From Sphingomonadaceae bacterium (lineage in GTDB: Bacteria > Pseudomonadota > Alphaproteobacteria > Sphingomonadales > Sphingomonadaceae): 64,000 nucleotides of DNA. The translations under genes were made by a program, and so were the position numbers. Within the stretch, counting starts at the first letter, position 1. Every line of letters starts with the position of its first letter. Below, piece by piece: positions 27,358 to 36,304 of this stretch. The notes beneath the pieces were generated by a model. That model saw nothing but the letters and a program-made list of their open reading frames with translations. It had not been told where the DNA came from and did no database searches. The stretch lies in NCBI GenBank assembly GCA_019239915.1, contig JAFAZF010000001.1, positions 1 to 64,000 of the forward strand. Reading direction: 5' to 3'.

Positions 27358-28332
27358 TTAAGGCGCCGTGCCGGCCGGCCGGGCTTCTGCGAGAATCAGC
27401 GCAAAGTTCTCGCCGTCGTCAAGCCATTCGCGAATCGGCGTCCACGCACCGGCGCGCAGCAGCAGCCGCGCCGCGTTGGGCCCGTATTTGTGGCTGTTCT
27501 CGGTGTGGATCGTTTCGCCCGCCCGCATCGCAAAGCGTTCGCCGTCGATCGTGAAGGCGATGTCGCGGGCCGCCTCGAGATGCATCTCGATCCGCGCTTC
27601 CCACGCGTTCCAGCGCGCGACGTGGCGGAAGGCGTCGCTCGGAATGTCGCCGTCGAGTTCCCGGTTGATGCGATGGAGCAGGTTGAGGTTGAACGCGGCG
27701 GTGACGCCGGCTTCGTCGTCATAGGCGCGGATCAGCGTCTCCGCGTCCTTTACGCGATCCATGCCGATCAGCAGCATCGAGCCGACGCCGAGCGTCTCGT
27801 GCATCGCACGCAGCAGGTTGGTCGCGGTGCGCGCCACCATGTTGCCGATCGTCGAGCCGGGAAAGAAACCGAGCTTGGGCAAGCGGCTGACTTCGTCGAC
27901 CATGTCGAGGGGGTTGGTGAAATCCGCCTCGAGCGGCAGCACCGGCAGCTTGGGGAAGGCGTCGGCGAGCGCGGCAGCCGATTCGCGCAGGAAATCGCCC
28001 GAGATGTCGATCGGCACATAAGCCGCGGGCTCGACGCAGCCGAGCAGGATCGGCGTCTTCGTCGAAGAACCGGAACCGAACTCCACCACCGCGCGGCCCG
28101 GCCCGACGATCTTGCCGATCTCCCCGCAATGCCGCGCGAGCAGCGCTGTCTCGGTGCGCGTGGGATAATATTCAGGGAGCTGGGTGATCTCCTCGAACAG
28201 CTCCGAGCCGCGCCGATCGTAGAACCAGCGCGCCGGAATCGCGCGCTGCGGCCGCATCGCGAAGCCGTCGAGCACGTCGCGGCGAAACCGGGGGTCGACG
28301 CCGGTGCGTACGACGACGGGTTCAAGCAGCAT
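27358..28332 (-). CDS. egtD: L-histidine N-alpha-methyltransferase EgtD
   Basis: 324 residues. EgtD methylates histidine three times with SAM to make hercynine, the first step of ergothioneine synthesis. The family start DGFAMRPQRAIPARWFYDRR, the EYYPTRTE block, the SAM-binding VVEFGSGSSTKT (about 82-93), LGFFPGSTIGNM and the C-terminal ENSHKYGP are all present. The start overlaps the egtB stop (ATGA at 28329-28332 on the reverse strand reading), so the two are translationally coupled. Confidence 0.95.
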   Translation of the reverse strand: MLLEPVVVRTGVDPRFRRDVLDGFAMRPQRAIPARWFYDRRGSELFEEITQLPEYYPTRTETALLARHCGEIGKIVGPGRAVVEFGSGSSTKTPILLGCVEPAAYVPIDISGDFLRESAAALADAFPKLPVLPLEADFTNPLDMVDEVSRLPKLGFFPGSTIGNMVARTATNLLRAMHETLGVGSMLLIGMDRVKDAETLIRAYDDEAGVTAAFNLNLLHRINRELDGDIPSDAFRHVARWNAWEARIEMHLEAARDIAFTIDGERFAMRAGETIHTENSHKYGPNAARLLLRAGAWTPIREWLDDGENFALILAEARPAGTAP

Positions 28333-29600
28333 CAGAGATCCTTCGCGAGCCGCAGTCCGGTGAACTGCCAGCGCTGATGGGGATAGAAGAAGTTGCGATA
28401 GCTCGCCCGCGAATGGCGGCGCGGCGTCGCGCAGCTCGCACCCCTGAGCACGCTCTGCCCGGACATGAACTTGCCGTTATACTCGCCGACAGCGCCCGCC
28501 GCGGGCCGGAACCCGGGATAGGGCAGATAGGCGGAACCGGTCCACTCCCACACGTCGCCGAACATCTGCCGCAGCCCTGCCCCCGCTTCGGGTGCCTGCG
28601 GGTGCGGCGCGGCGGCGCGGTCGAGCTGGTTGCCCGCGGCAGGATCGAGGCTCGCGGCGGCGGTTTCCCATTCCGCCTCGGTCGGCAGCCGCGCACCTGC
28701 CCAGTGCGCATAGGCATCGGCTTCGAAATGGCTGATGTGGCTGACCGGCGCCGCGGGATCGAGCGGCCGCAGCCCATCGAGCCCGAAGTGCTGCGGCTGG
28801 CCGTCAATCGTGCGCCAATAGAGCGGCGCAGCGATCTGCTCGGCCTGAACCCAGGCCCAACCGTCGGACAGCCACAGGCTGGGCGTGCGATAGCCGCCGT
28901 CGGCGATGAATGCCTGCCATTCGCCGTTCGTCACCAGCCGATCTGCGAGCGCATGGCCGCGCAGCAGCGTCTCATGTCGCGGGCCCTCGCAATCGAAGGC
29001 GAAGTCTTCGCCTTGATGCCCGATCGCGACGATGCCCGCGCGCCCCTCGATCCAGCGGATCGCAGAGGGTGACGACGCGAGCACGGCGGGCGCCGGCTCC
29101 CACATCGCAGGCGCCAAGGGGTTCTCGGCGAAGAGTGCGAGCGCGTCGGTCAGCAGCAGCTCCTGATGCTGCTCCTCATGATGACAGCCAAGGGTGACGA
29201 GATCGCGAACCTCCGGTGCCAGATCGTGCAGCACCGCCGCCAGCGCCGCATCGACATGCGCGCGATAGGCGAGCACTTCGTCCACTGCCGGGCGCGTCAG
29301 CATGCCGCGCCGCGCCCGCGCTATCCTGGCGCCTTCGCCCTCATAATAGCTGTTGAACAGGAACGGCCAGCGCTCGTCGAACAATCGATAGCCGGCCGCG
29401 TGATCGCGCAGGACGAAGGTCTCGAAGAACCAGGTCGTATGCGCGAGGTGCCACTTGGCGGGCGAGGCGTCCGGCATAGGCTGACCGCTGGCATCGGCGT
29501 CGGAAAGCGGCGCCGCCAGCGCGACGCTGAGCGCGCGGACCTTTCGGTATCGATCGATCAGCGCATCGCACGATAGCAGCGCATCGGCACGAACGGCCAT
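28332..29600 (-). CDS. egtB: Ergothioneine biosynthesis protein EgtB (iron-dependent sulfoxide synthase)
   Basis: 422 residues. EgtB couples hercynine with a thiol (cysteine or gamma-glutamylcysteine) using O2 and non-haem iron. The DinB-like N-terminal domain holds the iron ligands: His51 in KWHLAHTTWFFETF and the HHEEQHQELL helix (about 140-149). The C-terminal half is a formylglycine-enzyme-like domain (ARLPTEAEWE; GDVWEWTGSAYLPYPGF; GKFMSGQSVLRGAS). I chose the ATG at 29600; the in-frame sequence before it looks noncoding. No egtC or egtE is next to it, as is common outside actinobacteria. Confidence 0.95.
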   Translation of the reverse strand: MAVRADALLSCDALIDRYRKVRALSVALAAPLSDADASGQPMPDASPAKWHLAHTTWFFETFVLRDHAAGYRLFDERWPFLFNSYYEGEGARIARARRGMLTRPAVDEVLAYRAHVDAALAAVLHDLAPEVRDLVTLGCHHEEQHQELLLTDALALFAENPLAPAMWEPAPAVLASSPSAIRWIEGRAGIVAIGHQGEDFAFDCEGPRHETLLRGHALADRLVTNGEWQAFIADGGYRTPSLWLSDGWAWVQAEQIAAPLYWRTIDGQPQHFGLDGLRPLDPAAPVSHISHFEADAYAHWAGARLPTEAEWETAAASLDPAAGNQLDRAAAPHPQAPEAGAGLRQMFGDVWEWTGSAYLPYPGFRPAAGAVGEYNGKFMSGQSVLRGASCATPRRHSRASYRNFFYPHQRWQFTGLRLAKDL

Positions 29601-29685
29601 TTCCCGCAGCCCCCTTTCGCGCGAACCCCGCCGCCGACAGAACGATTCGGTGGCGCAATGGTTGCCGCGCGCGCGCTTCGCCGTC

Positions 29686-29711
29686 GGCATCGTCGGATTT
29701 CCGACGATGCC
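29686..29711. promoter_or_regulatory. Perfect 11-bp palindrome upstream of egtB
   Basis: GGCATCGTCGG (29686-29696), a four-base ATTT centre, then the exact complement (29701-29711). It lies 86-111 bases upstream of the egtB start and just after the cobalamin adenosyltransferase gene. There is no T run on either strand, so it is more likely an operator or RNA hairpin than a standard terminator. Confidence 0.5.
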
Positions 29712-29731
29712 TCGCGCTCAGGAAGCGCGGA

Positions 29732-30316
29732 TCAGGCTTGCCGCGTCGCGCCCGGCCGCCAAAGCACATCGCCTTCGCCGGCCGCATTGATCGCGCGGGC
29801 GAGCACGAACAGATGGTCCGAAAGGCGGTTGATATAGGTGAGCGCCTGCGGGTTGAGCGCGACATCGGCGCCCGCCGCTACCGCGGCGCGCTCCGCCCGC
29901 CGGGCCGCGGCGCGCGCGACATGGACATGCGCGGCGGCCGCCGATCCGCCGGGCAGGATGAAGCTTCGCAAGGGCTCGAGCCCTTCGTTCATGACGTCGA
30001 TCTCCGCCTCGAGCCGCGCGACCTGCTCCGGCACGATGCGCAGCGCCATCTCCGTCGGTGCGAAGCCTTCGCCTTGTCCCGCGGGCGTTGCGAGATCGGC
30101 GCCGAGATCGAACAGCTCGTTCTGGATGCGGGCTAGCATCGCGCGGTGCGCCTCGCTCTCGACGTGCAGCAGCGCGACACCGATCAACGCGTTGAGCTCG
30201 TCGACTTCGCCGATCGCCTGCATGCGCGGCGCAGACTTCGGCAGACGCGAGCCATCGACCAGCCCGGTCTCCCCCGCATCCCCCGTCCGCGTGTAGATGC
30301 GGTTGAGCCGGACCAT
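29732..30316 (-). CDS. Cob(I)alamin adenosyltransferase, PduO type
   Basis: 194 residues. The enzyme adds the adenosyl group of ATP to cob(I)alamin. The ATP-binding N-terminus RIYTRTGDAGETGLVDGSRL and the helical-bundle blocks GEVDELNALIGVAL, LRSFILPGGSAAAAHVHVAR and LTYINRLSDHLFVLARAIN match the PduO/MMAB family. The start codon overlaps the stop of the HIG1-type gene by one base, so the two form an operon. Confidence 0.95.
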   Translation of the reverse strand: MVRLNRIYTRTGDAGETGLVDGSRLPKSAPRMQAIGEVDELNALIGVALLHVESEAHRAMLARIQNELFDLGADLATPAGQGEGFAPTEMALRIVPEQVARLEAEIDVMNEGLEPLRSFILPGGSAAAAHVHVARAAARRAERAAVAAGADVALNPQALTYINRLSDHLFVLARAINAAGEGDVLWRPGATRQA

Positions 30317-30567
30317 TATTGCCCGCCGCTCGCCCCATGCCCGCCGAGAACGAGCAGCAGGATCACGATCAGGATCGCGATTGCCTGGAACATGATGCGC
30401 GCCTGCATCATCTTGTTCTGCCGCATACCGGAGGCGCTCACGTCGCCGCCGCGGGCGATGTTCTCGTGATTGGTCTTGAGGAAGATCACGATGCCGCGGA
30501 CCAGCGCCACGACCGTCGCGATCATCGCCGCGACCAACAGCAGAATGAGGAAGATGCTCATGACCAT
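30316..30567 (-). CDS. HIG1-domain / twin-transmembrane protein
   Basis: 83 residues (81 from the second Met). Two membrane helices (LILLLVAAMIATVVALVRGI and ARIMFQAIAILIVILLLVL) are joined by a loop ending in the MRQNKMMQARIMFQ pattern of bacterial HIG1-domain proteins. Mitochondrial relatives help assemble respiratory supercomplexes; the bacterial role is not settled. It is the first gene of an operon with the cobalamin adenosyltransferase. Confidence 0.85.
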   Translation of the reverse strand: MVMSIFLILLLVAAMIATVVALVRGIVIFLKTNHENIARGGDVSASGMRQNKMMQARIMFQAIAILIVILLLVLGGHGASGGQ

Positions 30568-30621
30568 GATCTAGGCCGCGCGGCGGTTTCGAGCAATCCT
30601 CAAGCCCATCCCTGCCGAAAG

Positions 30622-30719
30622 CCCCTCCCGGAAAGGGAGGGGTTGGGGTGGGTCGCTATGCGGCGGAGCGCTCACCCGCCAGCAACCCACCCCTCAATCC
30701 CCTCCCTTCCAGGGAGGGG
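30622..30719. repeat. Inverted repeat covering the 3' end of gluQ
   Basis: Arms of about 32-35 bases at 30622-30653 and 30685-30719, starting CCCCTCCC and rich in GGGAGGGG and GGGTGGGT, are nearly complementary. The right arm supplies the last residues (SSPPWKGGD) and the stop codon of gluQ. It also separates gluQ from the HIG1-type gene. Confidence 0.8.
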
Positions 30720-31581
30720 AAGACGCTCGCAAACCCGCGAGCAATTCCACCGGATCCACCCCCTCATCCCGCAGCGCCGCCAGGCTCTTCGCCCCGGTCC
30801 GCTTGGCGAGCCGCTTGCCGTCCGACCCGAGCAGCAGCGAATGGTGGTGATAGGCGGGCGTCGGAAGGTTGAGCAGCGCCTGAAGCAGGCGATGGACGTG
30901 TGTCGCCTCGAACAGATCAACGCCGCGAACCACATCGGTCACGCCCTGCGCGGCATCGTCGACCGTGACGGCGAGATGATAGGACACCGGCGCATCCTTG
31001 CGCGCGAGCACGATGTCGCCCTGCCGCTCTGGCGCGGCGCGGACGATCCCCGCCTCGGCATCGTGCCACCACAAGCCCTCTCCCCGGCCCTCTCCTCCAA
31101 GGGGAAAGGGAGTAGCGGCGCGGATTGCCGCAGCCATATCGAGCCGCCAGCAATGCGGCTCGTGCGCAATGCGCTCGGCGCGCTTGGCCGGCGCCAGCGC
31201 GCGGCATGTGCCGGGATAGACTGGGCCTTCGTCGCCATGCGGCGCCGCCGCGCTCGCGGCGATCTCGGCACGCGTGCAGAAGCAGGGATAGACCAACCCC
31301 TCCATCCTCAGCCGCTCGAGCGCCGCCGCGTAGATCTCCAGCCGTTGCGACTGCCGGACGACCTCGCCGTCCCACGCCAGCCCGAGCCAGCGCAGATCCT
31401 CCTCGATCCCAACTACGAACGCTTCGCGGGACCGCCCCTGATCGATATCCTCGATCCGCAGCAGGAAGCGCCCACCATATGCGCGGGCAAAATCATGCGC
31501 CTTCACCGCCGAATAGGCATGCCCGAGATGCAGCCGGCCGGTCGGGCTCGGTGCGAAGCGGGTTATCACCAGCTTGTCCAC
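30694..31581 (-). CDS. gluQ: Glutamyl-Q tRNA(Asp) synthetase GluQRS with in-frame insertion
   Basis: 295 residues. GluQRS activates glutamate and attaches it to queuosine 34 of tRNA(Asp). The class-I signature RFAPSPTGRLHLGHAYSA, the zinc-site cysteines Cys100, Cys102 and Cys126 with Tyr122, and the KMSKS-like KRLAKRTGA are present. Residues about 156-172 (TPFPLGGEGRGEGLWW) do not belong to the family; they are encoded by a palindromic repeat placed without changing the frame, in the loop after RLDMAAAIRA. The C-terminus (SSPPWKGGD) also comes from a repeat. The enzyme may still be active, since catalytic motifs are intact. Confidence 0.93.
   Translation of the reverse strand: MDKLVITRFAPSPTGRLHLGHAYSAVKAHDFARAYGGRFLLRIEDIDQGRSREAFVVGIEEDLRWLGLAWDGEVVRQSQRLEIYAAALERLRMEGLVYPCFCTRAEIAASAAAPHGDEGPVYPGTCRALAPAKRAERIAHEPHCWRLDMAAAIRAATPFPLGGEGRGEGLWWHDAEAGIVRAAPERQGDIVLARKDAPVSYHLAVTVDDAAQGVTDVVRGVDLFEATHVHRLLQALLNLPTPAYHHHSLLLGSDGKRLAKRTGAKSLAALRDEGVDPVELLAGLRASSPPWKGGD
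31071..31116. repeat. Palindromic repeat inside gluQ
   Basis: The stretch with AAGCCCTCTCCCC, GGCCCTCTCC and AAGGGGAAAGGGAG is a GGGAG/CTCCC-type palindromic element like those often found between genes. Here it encodes about 16 extra residues in GluQRS and keeps the frame. Confidence 0.7.
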
Positions 31582-31772
31582 AGCACGCTCAACAAGTGAC
31601 TTGACGATACGAGTCGGGCGATGCTGTCATATTCGCGCAACCGGGAGTCGCCATGGGCGGCCCCAGTTACGGAAGGCGCGGCCGAGGGTTCGGCGACCGC
31701 GCCCTGAGTGCGACAGGGCCGGGGGCTGACACCAAGGCGGGGCTTGCCACGCTGCGGAGGCCTCGTCCTTTC

Positions 31773-32357
31773 ATGTATCATCGCGACCTTCTCGAACGCA
31801 CCGATACCGACCGTCATCTCGAAAGCTGCCCGAGCCTCGTCCTCAACGCGGACTATACGCCGCTTTCCTATTATCCCTTGAGCCTGTGGCCGTGGCAGAC
31901 CGCGGTCAAGGCGGTGTTCCTCGAGCGCGTCGACATCGTCGCCAACTATGAGCGCGAGGTGCGCAGCGCCAATTTCGCGATGCAGCTGCCGAGCGTGATC
32001 GCGTTGCGCCAGTTCGTGCGTCCGTCCGCGCATCCCGCCTTCACGCGCTTCAACCTGTTCCTGCGCGACAGCTTCCGATGCCAATATTGCGGCAGCCACG
32101 ACGACCTGACCTTCGATCACGTCATCCCGCGCGCGCAGGGCGGCCGGACGACCTGGGAAAATGTCGCCACCGCCTGCGCGCCGTGCAACCTGCGCAAGGG
32201 CGGGCGGACGCCGCGCCAGGCCGGCATCAAGCTCTACCGCGAGGCCTATCGCCCGACGAGCTGGCAACTCCAGGAAAACGGCCGCCGCTTCCCGCCCAAC
32301 TATCTCCACGAAAGCTGGCGCGACTGGCTTTACTGGGACGTGCCGCTGGAGGCGTAG
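31773..32357 (+). CDS. HNH endonuclease family protein
   Basis: 194 residues. The N-terminal part has LVLNADYTPLSYYPLSLWPW and VIALRQFV, common to a widespread family of unknown role. The HNH centre is FRCQYCGS, then LTFDHVIPRAQGG, TTWENVATAC and CNLRKGGRTP, with two CxxC zinc pairs and the catalytic histidine. The ATG at 31773 matches the family start; an upstream ATG at 31653 has a better GGGAG ribosome-binding site and would add 40 residues that look noncoding. Its 3' end overlaps the convergent glycosyltransferase gene by 28 bases. Confidence 0.88.
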   Translation: MYHRDLLERTDTDRHLESCPSLVLNADYTPLSYYPLSLWPWQTAVKAVFLERVDIVANYEREVRSANFAMQLPSVIALRQFVRPSAHPAFTRFNLFLRDSFRCQYCGSHDDLTFDHVIPRAQGGRTTWENVATACAPCNLRKGGRTPRQAGIKLYREAYRPTSWQLQENGRRFPPNYLHESWRDWLYWDVPLEA

Positions 32358-33059
32358 CCCGCCTCGGCGAAGAGGATGCCCATGATGCTGTCCGGGCGCG
32401 GGCCGGCGGCCTTGTCGTAGCCGTTGATCCGCAGCAGCTCGTTCCAGAAGTGCACGGCGACGGTGCCCTCGGCCCAGCTCAGCGCGCCGATCCCGGGGCG
32501 CGGGCGGAACAGCTCGGCGGCCTGCGGCCAGTGTAGCGGATAGAAGACCTTGGGCTCCTGCACCTGCGATCGCAGCTCATGCTGGTGGACGAGCGCGGTG
32601 ACGAGATGCGGGCCGGTATAGGCCCAGATCGGCCGATCGCGCAGCGCGTCGGCGACCGCGATGGCATCGTCGAGGAAGGCGTGGTCGCGCGGCAGGCCGA
32701 GCACCGCGCCGTTGACGAGGCTGTCGTCCTCGCGGCCGATCAGCACCGGCACGCCGGGCCAGTCCGCGCTCAGGCAGTAGATGTCCGTATCGACCCAGAC
32801 GAGCCCGGTCCGGCGAATCATATGGTAGCGAAAGCGATCGGAGAATTGCGCGATCGTACCGCGATGCGGACCGACGCCGATCGCGAAGAACTGGTCGCGC
32901 GGCAGGATGACCGCAGCGTCCGCGGAGCTCACCCCTGCCGGCAGCGCCTGCGGCGCGTAGGAGAACAGCGTGATCTCATGCCCGTGGCGCACGAACGAGG
33001 CGAGGCAGGCAAGCTCCTGCCCGCGTGAGCGGGCCTTCGAAGAAGCTGCCGAAGCGCAT
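32330..33059 (-). pseudogene. DXD glycosyltransferase, single-base frameshift
   Basis: From the ATG at 33059 the frame reads MRFGSFFEGPLTR and then shifts at a GGG run (CCC at 33020-33022 on the plus strand); the rest (QELACLASFVRHGHEITLF to the end) is in another frame. Removing one G gives 242 residues, in line with the intact paralogue at 44835-45539 (234 residues). Conserved parts include AVILPRDQFFAIG, FRYHMIRRTGLVWVDTDIYC with the DTD motif for a sugar nucleotide and metal, and EGTVAVHFWNELLRINGYD. It is either a recent pseudogene or a sequence error. Confidence 0.85.
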
Positions 33060-33166
33060 GATCGGGTGGATAGGGTGCGGCCGCGCTCGCGTCGAGCCGA
33101 GCTGAGGCGCGTAACGGTTCCACGCGGGATTGACCCCGCGCTCGCCGCACCGCAGCATACGATCCC

Positions 33167-35827
33167 ATGGCCGCCACCCCGATCGCGCAGAACCCCGACA
33201 TTCGCTTCCTCGGACGCCTGCTCGGCAACGTAATCCGTGAGCATGGCGGCGACAGGCTGTTCCGCCGCATCGAATATATCCGATCGACCTCGGTAGATCG
33301 CGCGCGCGGGATCGCCGAGGCGGATTCGATCGACACCGGCCTCTCCGCGCTCAGCCTCGACGACACGCTCGCCTTCGTGCGCGGCTTCATGCTCTTCTCG
33401 ATGCTCGCCAATCTCGCCGAGGATCGCCAGGGCGTCGCCGCCGAGCCCGGCGCCGAGGTCGCGCATGCGCTGGCGAGATTGGCCGACGAGAAGATCGATC
33501 ATGATCGCGTAATGGCGCTGCTCGATCACGCGCTGATCGTCCCCGTGCTCACCGCGCACCCGACCGAGGTGCGGCGCAAGAGCATGATCGATCACCGTAA
33601 CCACATCGCCGAGCTGATGATGATGCGCGACGCCGGGCGGCTCGAGACGCTCGACGGCGAGCTCGTCGACAAGGCGATCGCGCGCCAGATCGCGCTGCTC
33701 TGGCAGACCCGCCCGCTCCGGCGCGAGCGGCTCTATGTATTCGACGAGATCGAGACCGCGCTCGCCTATCTGCGCGACGTGCTGCTGCCGACGCTGCCCG
33801 CGCTCTATGCGCGCTGGGAGCGCGCGCTCGGGCAGCGGCCGCCAAGCTTCCTGCGGCTCGGCAACTGGATCGGCGGCGATCGCGACGGCAACCCCAACGT
33901 CAACGCCGAGACGCTGCGCCATGTCCTCGCGCGATCGGCCGAGGCGGTGCTCTCCTATTATCTCGAGGCGATCCACGCGCTCGGCGCCGAGCTCTCGATC
34001 TCGACCGAGCTGACGCCGGTCTCGGACGAGGTGACGGCGTTGGCAGAGCGCGCGCACGATTATTCGAAGGCGCGCGCCGACGAGCCCTATCGGCAAGCAC
34101 TGGTCGGCGTCTACGGACGGCTCGCGGCGAATTACCAGTCGATCGTAGGTCGTGCACCTGCACGCGCGACGCCGGTCAAGGGCGAACCCTATGCAGGGCC
34201 GGACGAATTCCGCGCCGATCTCGAAGCGCTTGCCCGGACGGTAGGGACGAGCGGCGCGCTTGGGCGGCTGATCCGCGCGGTCGAGACGTTCGGCTTCCAT
34301 CTCGCGACGCTCGATCTCCGCCAGAATGCCGACGTCCATGAGCGTGTCGTCGCCGAGCTGCTCAAGGTCGCGGGCGTCGAGGCCGATTATCTGGCGCTCG
34401 ACGAGGCGACACGGGTCGCGCTGCTGCGCCGCGAGCTTGCCAGCGCGCGGCCGCTGTCGAGCCCCTGGGCGAACTATTCGGCGGAGACGCAGTCGGAACT
34501 CGCGATCGTCCACGCCGCGGCGCAGGCGCTCAAGCTCTACGGCGCGCACGCGATCGAGATCTACAATATCTCCAAGGCCGAGAGCGTCTCCGATCTGCTC
34601 GAGGTCAACGTCATGCTCAAGGAAGCGGGGCTCTATCGGCCGCCGCTCGAGCAGGGCGACGCACCCGCGGCCGCGATCATGGCGGTGCCGCTGTTCGAGA
34701 CGATCGGCGATCTCGAGAACGCACCGGACGTGATGACCGCCTATTTCGGCCTGCCCGAGGTCGCCGCGATCGCGTCCGCGCGCGGCCATCAGGAGGTGAT
34801 GGTCGGCTATTCGGACTCGAACAAGGACGGCGGCTATCTCACCTCGGTGTGGTCGCTGCACCAGGCGAGCCGCGCGCTCGCGCCGGTGTTCGAGGCGGCG
34901 GGCGTGCGCATGCAGCTGTTCCACGGCCGCGGCGGCGCAGTCGGGCGCGGCGGCGGCTCGTCCTTCGCCGCGATCCTCGCGCAGCCGCCGGGCACGGTGA
35001 ATGGCCGCATCCGCATCACCGAGCAGGGCGAGGTGATCGCCGCCAAGTACGGCACGCGCGAGAGCGCGATGACCAACCTCGAGGCGATGGCCTCGGCGAC
35101 CCTGCTCTCCAGCCTCGAGCCGCCGGCGCTGCCGCAGACCGATTATGATCGCTTCGCGGAGACGATGGCGCAGATCTCGAAGGCCGCGTTCGAGGCCTAT
35201 CGCGATCTCGTCTATGGCGACGACCGCTTCCGCACCTTCTTCCGCGAGCTGACGCCGCTGCCCGAGATCGCCGGCCTCAAGATCGGCTCGCGCCCCGCCA
35301 GCCGCACCAAGTCCGATCGCATCGAGGATCTGCGCGCGATCCCGTGGGTGTTCTCGTGGTCGCAGGTCCGGATCATGCTGCCCGGCTGGTACGGCGTCGG
35401 CTTCGGGCTGAAGGCGGTCAAGGACCAGGGGCTGCTGCGCGAGATGCTGGAGGCCTGGCCGTTCCTGCAGGCGACGCTCGCCAACATGGAGATGGTGCTC
35501 GCCAAGTCCGACATGGGGATCGCCGAACATTATGTCCCGCTGGTGCAGGACCAGGACTTCGCCAGGACGACCTTCGCACGCATCCACGAGAGCTGGAAGC
35601 TGACCCGCGACATGCTGCTCTCGGTGACGCGGCAGACGCGGTTGCTCGAGAAATCACCCGCGTTGGAGACTTCGATCCGGCTGCGACTGCCCTATATCGA
35701 GCCGCTCAACCACCTCCAGATCGAGCTCCTGAAACGCCACCGCGCCGGCGAGGACGATCCGCGCATCAAGGAAGGAATCGAACTCTCGATCAACGCCATC
35801 GCGACGGCGCTCAGGAACAGCGGGTGA
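33167..35827 (+). CDS. ppc: Phosphoenolpyruvate carboxylase
   Basis: 886 residues. The enzyme carboxylates phosphoenolpyruvate with bicarbonate to oxaloacetate to refill the TCA cycle. Catalytic His131 lies in VLTAHPTEVRRKS, the lysine region in GYSDSNKDGGYLTS, and the glycine loop in FHGRGGAVGRGGGSSFAAI. The C-terminus ends ATALRNSG, a slight change from the usual RNTG that contacts the allosteric aspartate site. Length is normal. The gene stands alone with its own upstream region. Confidence 0.97.
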   Translation: MAATPIAQNPDIRFLGRLLGNVIREHGGDRLFRRIEYIRSTSVDRARGIAEADSIDTGLSALSLDDTLAFVRGFMLFSMLANLAEDRQGVAAEPGAEVAHALARLADEKIDHDRVMALLDHALIVPVLTAHPTEVRRKSMIDHRNHIAELMMMRDAGRLETLDGELVDKAIARQIALLWQTRPLRRERLYVFDEIETALAYLRDVLLPTLPALYARWERALGQRPPSFLRLGNWIGGDRDGNPNVNAETLRHVLARSAEAVLSYYLEAIHALGAELSISTELTPVSDEVTALAERAHDYSKARADEPYRQALVGVYGRLAANYQSIVGRAPARATPVKGEPYAGPDEFRADLEALARTVGTSGALGRLIRAVETFGFHLATLDLRQNADVHERVVAELLKVAGVEADYLALDEATRVALLRRELASARPLSSPWANYSAETQSELAIVHAAAQALKLYGAHAIEIYNISKAESVSDLLEVNVMLKEAGLYRPPLEQGDAPAAAIMAVPLFETIGDLENAPDVMTAYFGLPEVAAIASARGHQEVMVGYSDSNKDGGYLTSVWSLHQASRALAPVFEAAGVRMQLFHGRGGAVGRGGGSSFAAILAQPPGTVNGRIRITEQGEVIAAKYGTRESAMTNLEAMASATLLSSLEPPALPQTDYDRFAETMAQISKAAFEAYRDLVYGDDRFRTFFRELTPLPEIAGLKIGSRPASRTKSDRIEDLRAIPWVFSWSQVRIMLPGWYGVGFGLKAVKDQGLLREMLEAWPFLQATLANMEMVLAKSDMGIAEHYVPLVQDQDFARTTFARIHESWKLTRDMLLSVTRQTRLLEKSPALETSIRLRLPYIEPLNHLQIELLKRHRAGEDDPRIKEGIELSINAIATALRNSG

Positions 35828-35833
35828 TCGACG

Positions 35834-36304
35834 CTATGCAGGCCGCTTTTTGAAGAGGACATGAGCGGCAAATGCACGCCGATCTTTTGCGGGCACTTTC
35901 TGGAATTCTTTCATTGCCTGTTCGGTCGTTTTGATGTCGGCAACAACTTCCGACTTTGTCAGTCGAACTGCAGGATCGTAATCAGCGGCGTGGCGCTTCT
36001 CCTGCATCGTAACGAAGGTGTTCGCGAAATCCTCTATCGCTTTAGGAAACTTGGTTATCAAGCCGTCCTTACACGCCGATTTCGTAAACCCATGCTCAAG
36101 CGCGCGATAGGTCTGGCGCCACGCATGTTTGCTGCGAGTCGCGTTCATGCCGCCGACTAACAGATCGGCGCAGCTACGAGCCAGGCAATGGAACATCGCA
36201 TAATAAGCGGAGCTGGTTGCGCGTCGCAAGCTGACCTGAGACGGTTTGCCCTTGCACGACGCAACGAGAATGTTCGCCGACGCGATTAGATCAAGCGGCT
36301 GCAT
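35834..36304 (-). CDS. HEPN-domain protein
   Basis: 156 residues. The helix RRATSSAYYAMFHCLARSC and the later KRHAADYDPAVRLTKSEV are the two signature segments of the HEPN (UPF0332-like) fold; the R-H-x4-D-Y pattern stands where many HEPN RNases have R-x4-6-H. HEPN proteins are often toxins or parts of defence or RNA-cleaving systems. The gene overlaps the 3' end of a small acidic-protein gene by 14 bases, giving a two-gene unit. Base composition is lower in GC than in both neighbours (ppc and the kinase), so it was probably acquired. Confidence 0.8.
   Translation of the reverse strand: MQPLDLIASANILVASCKGKPSQVSLRRATSSAYYAMFHCLARSCADLLVGGMNATRSKHAWRQTYRALEHGFTKSACKDGLITKFPKAIEDFANTFVTMQEKRHAADYDPAVRLTKSEVVADIKTTEQAMKEFQKVPAKDRRAFAAHVLFKKRPA

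Noticed and set aside
33060-35587. Continuation of an open frame of more than 1000 codons on the minus strand
   Set aside because: It is antisense to ppc, which has all catalytic motifs; only the part up to 33059 belongs to a real gene.
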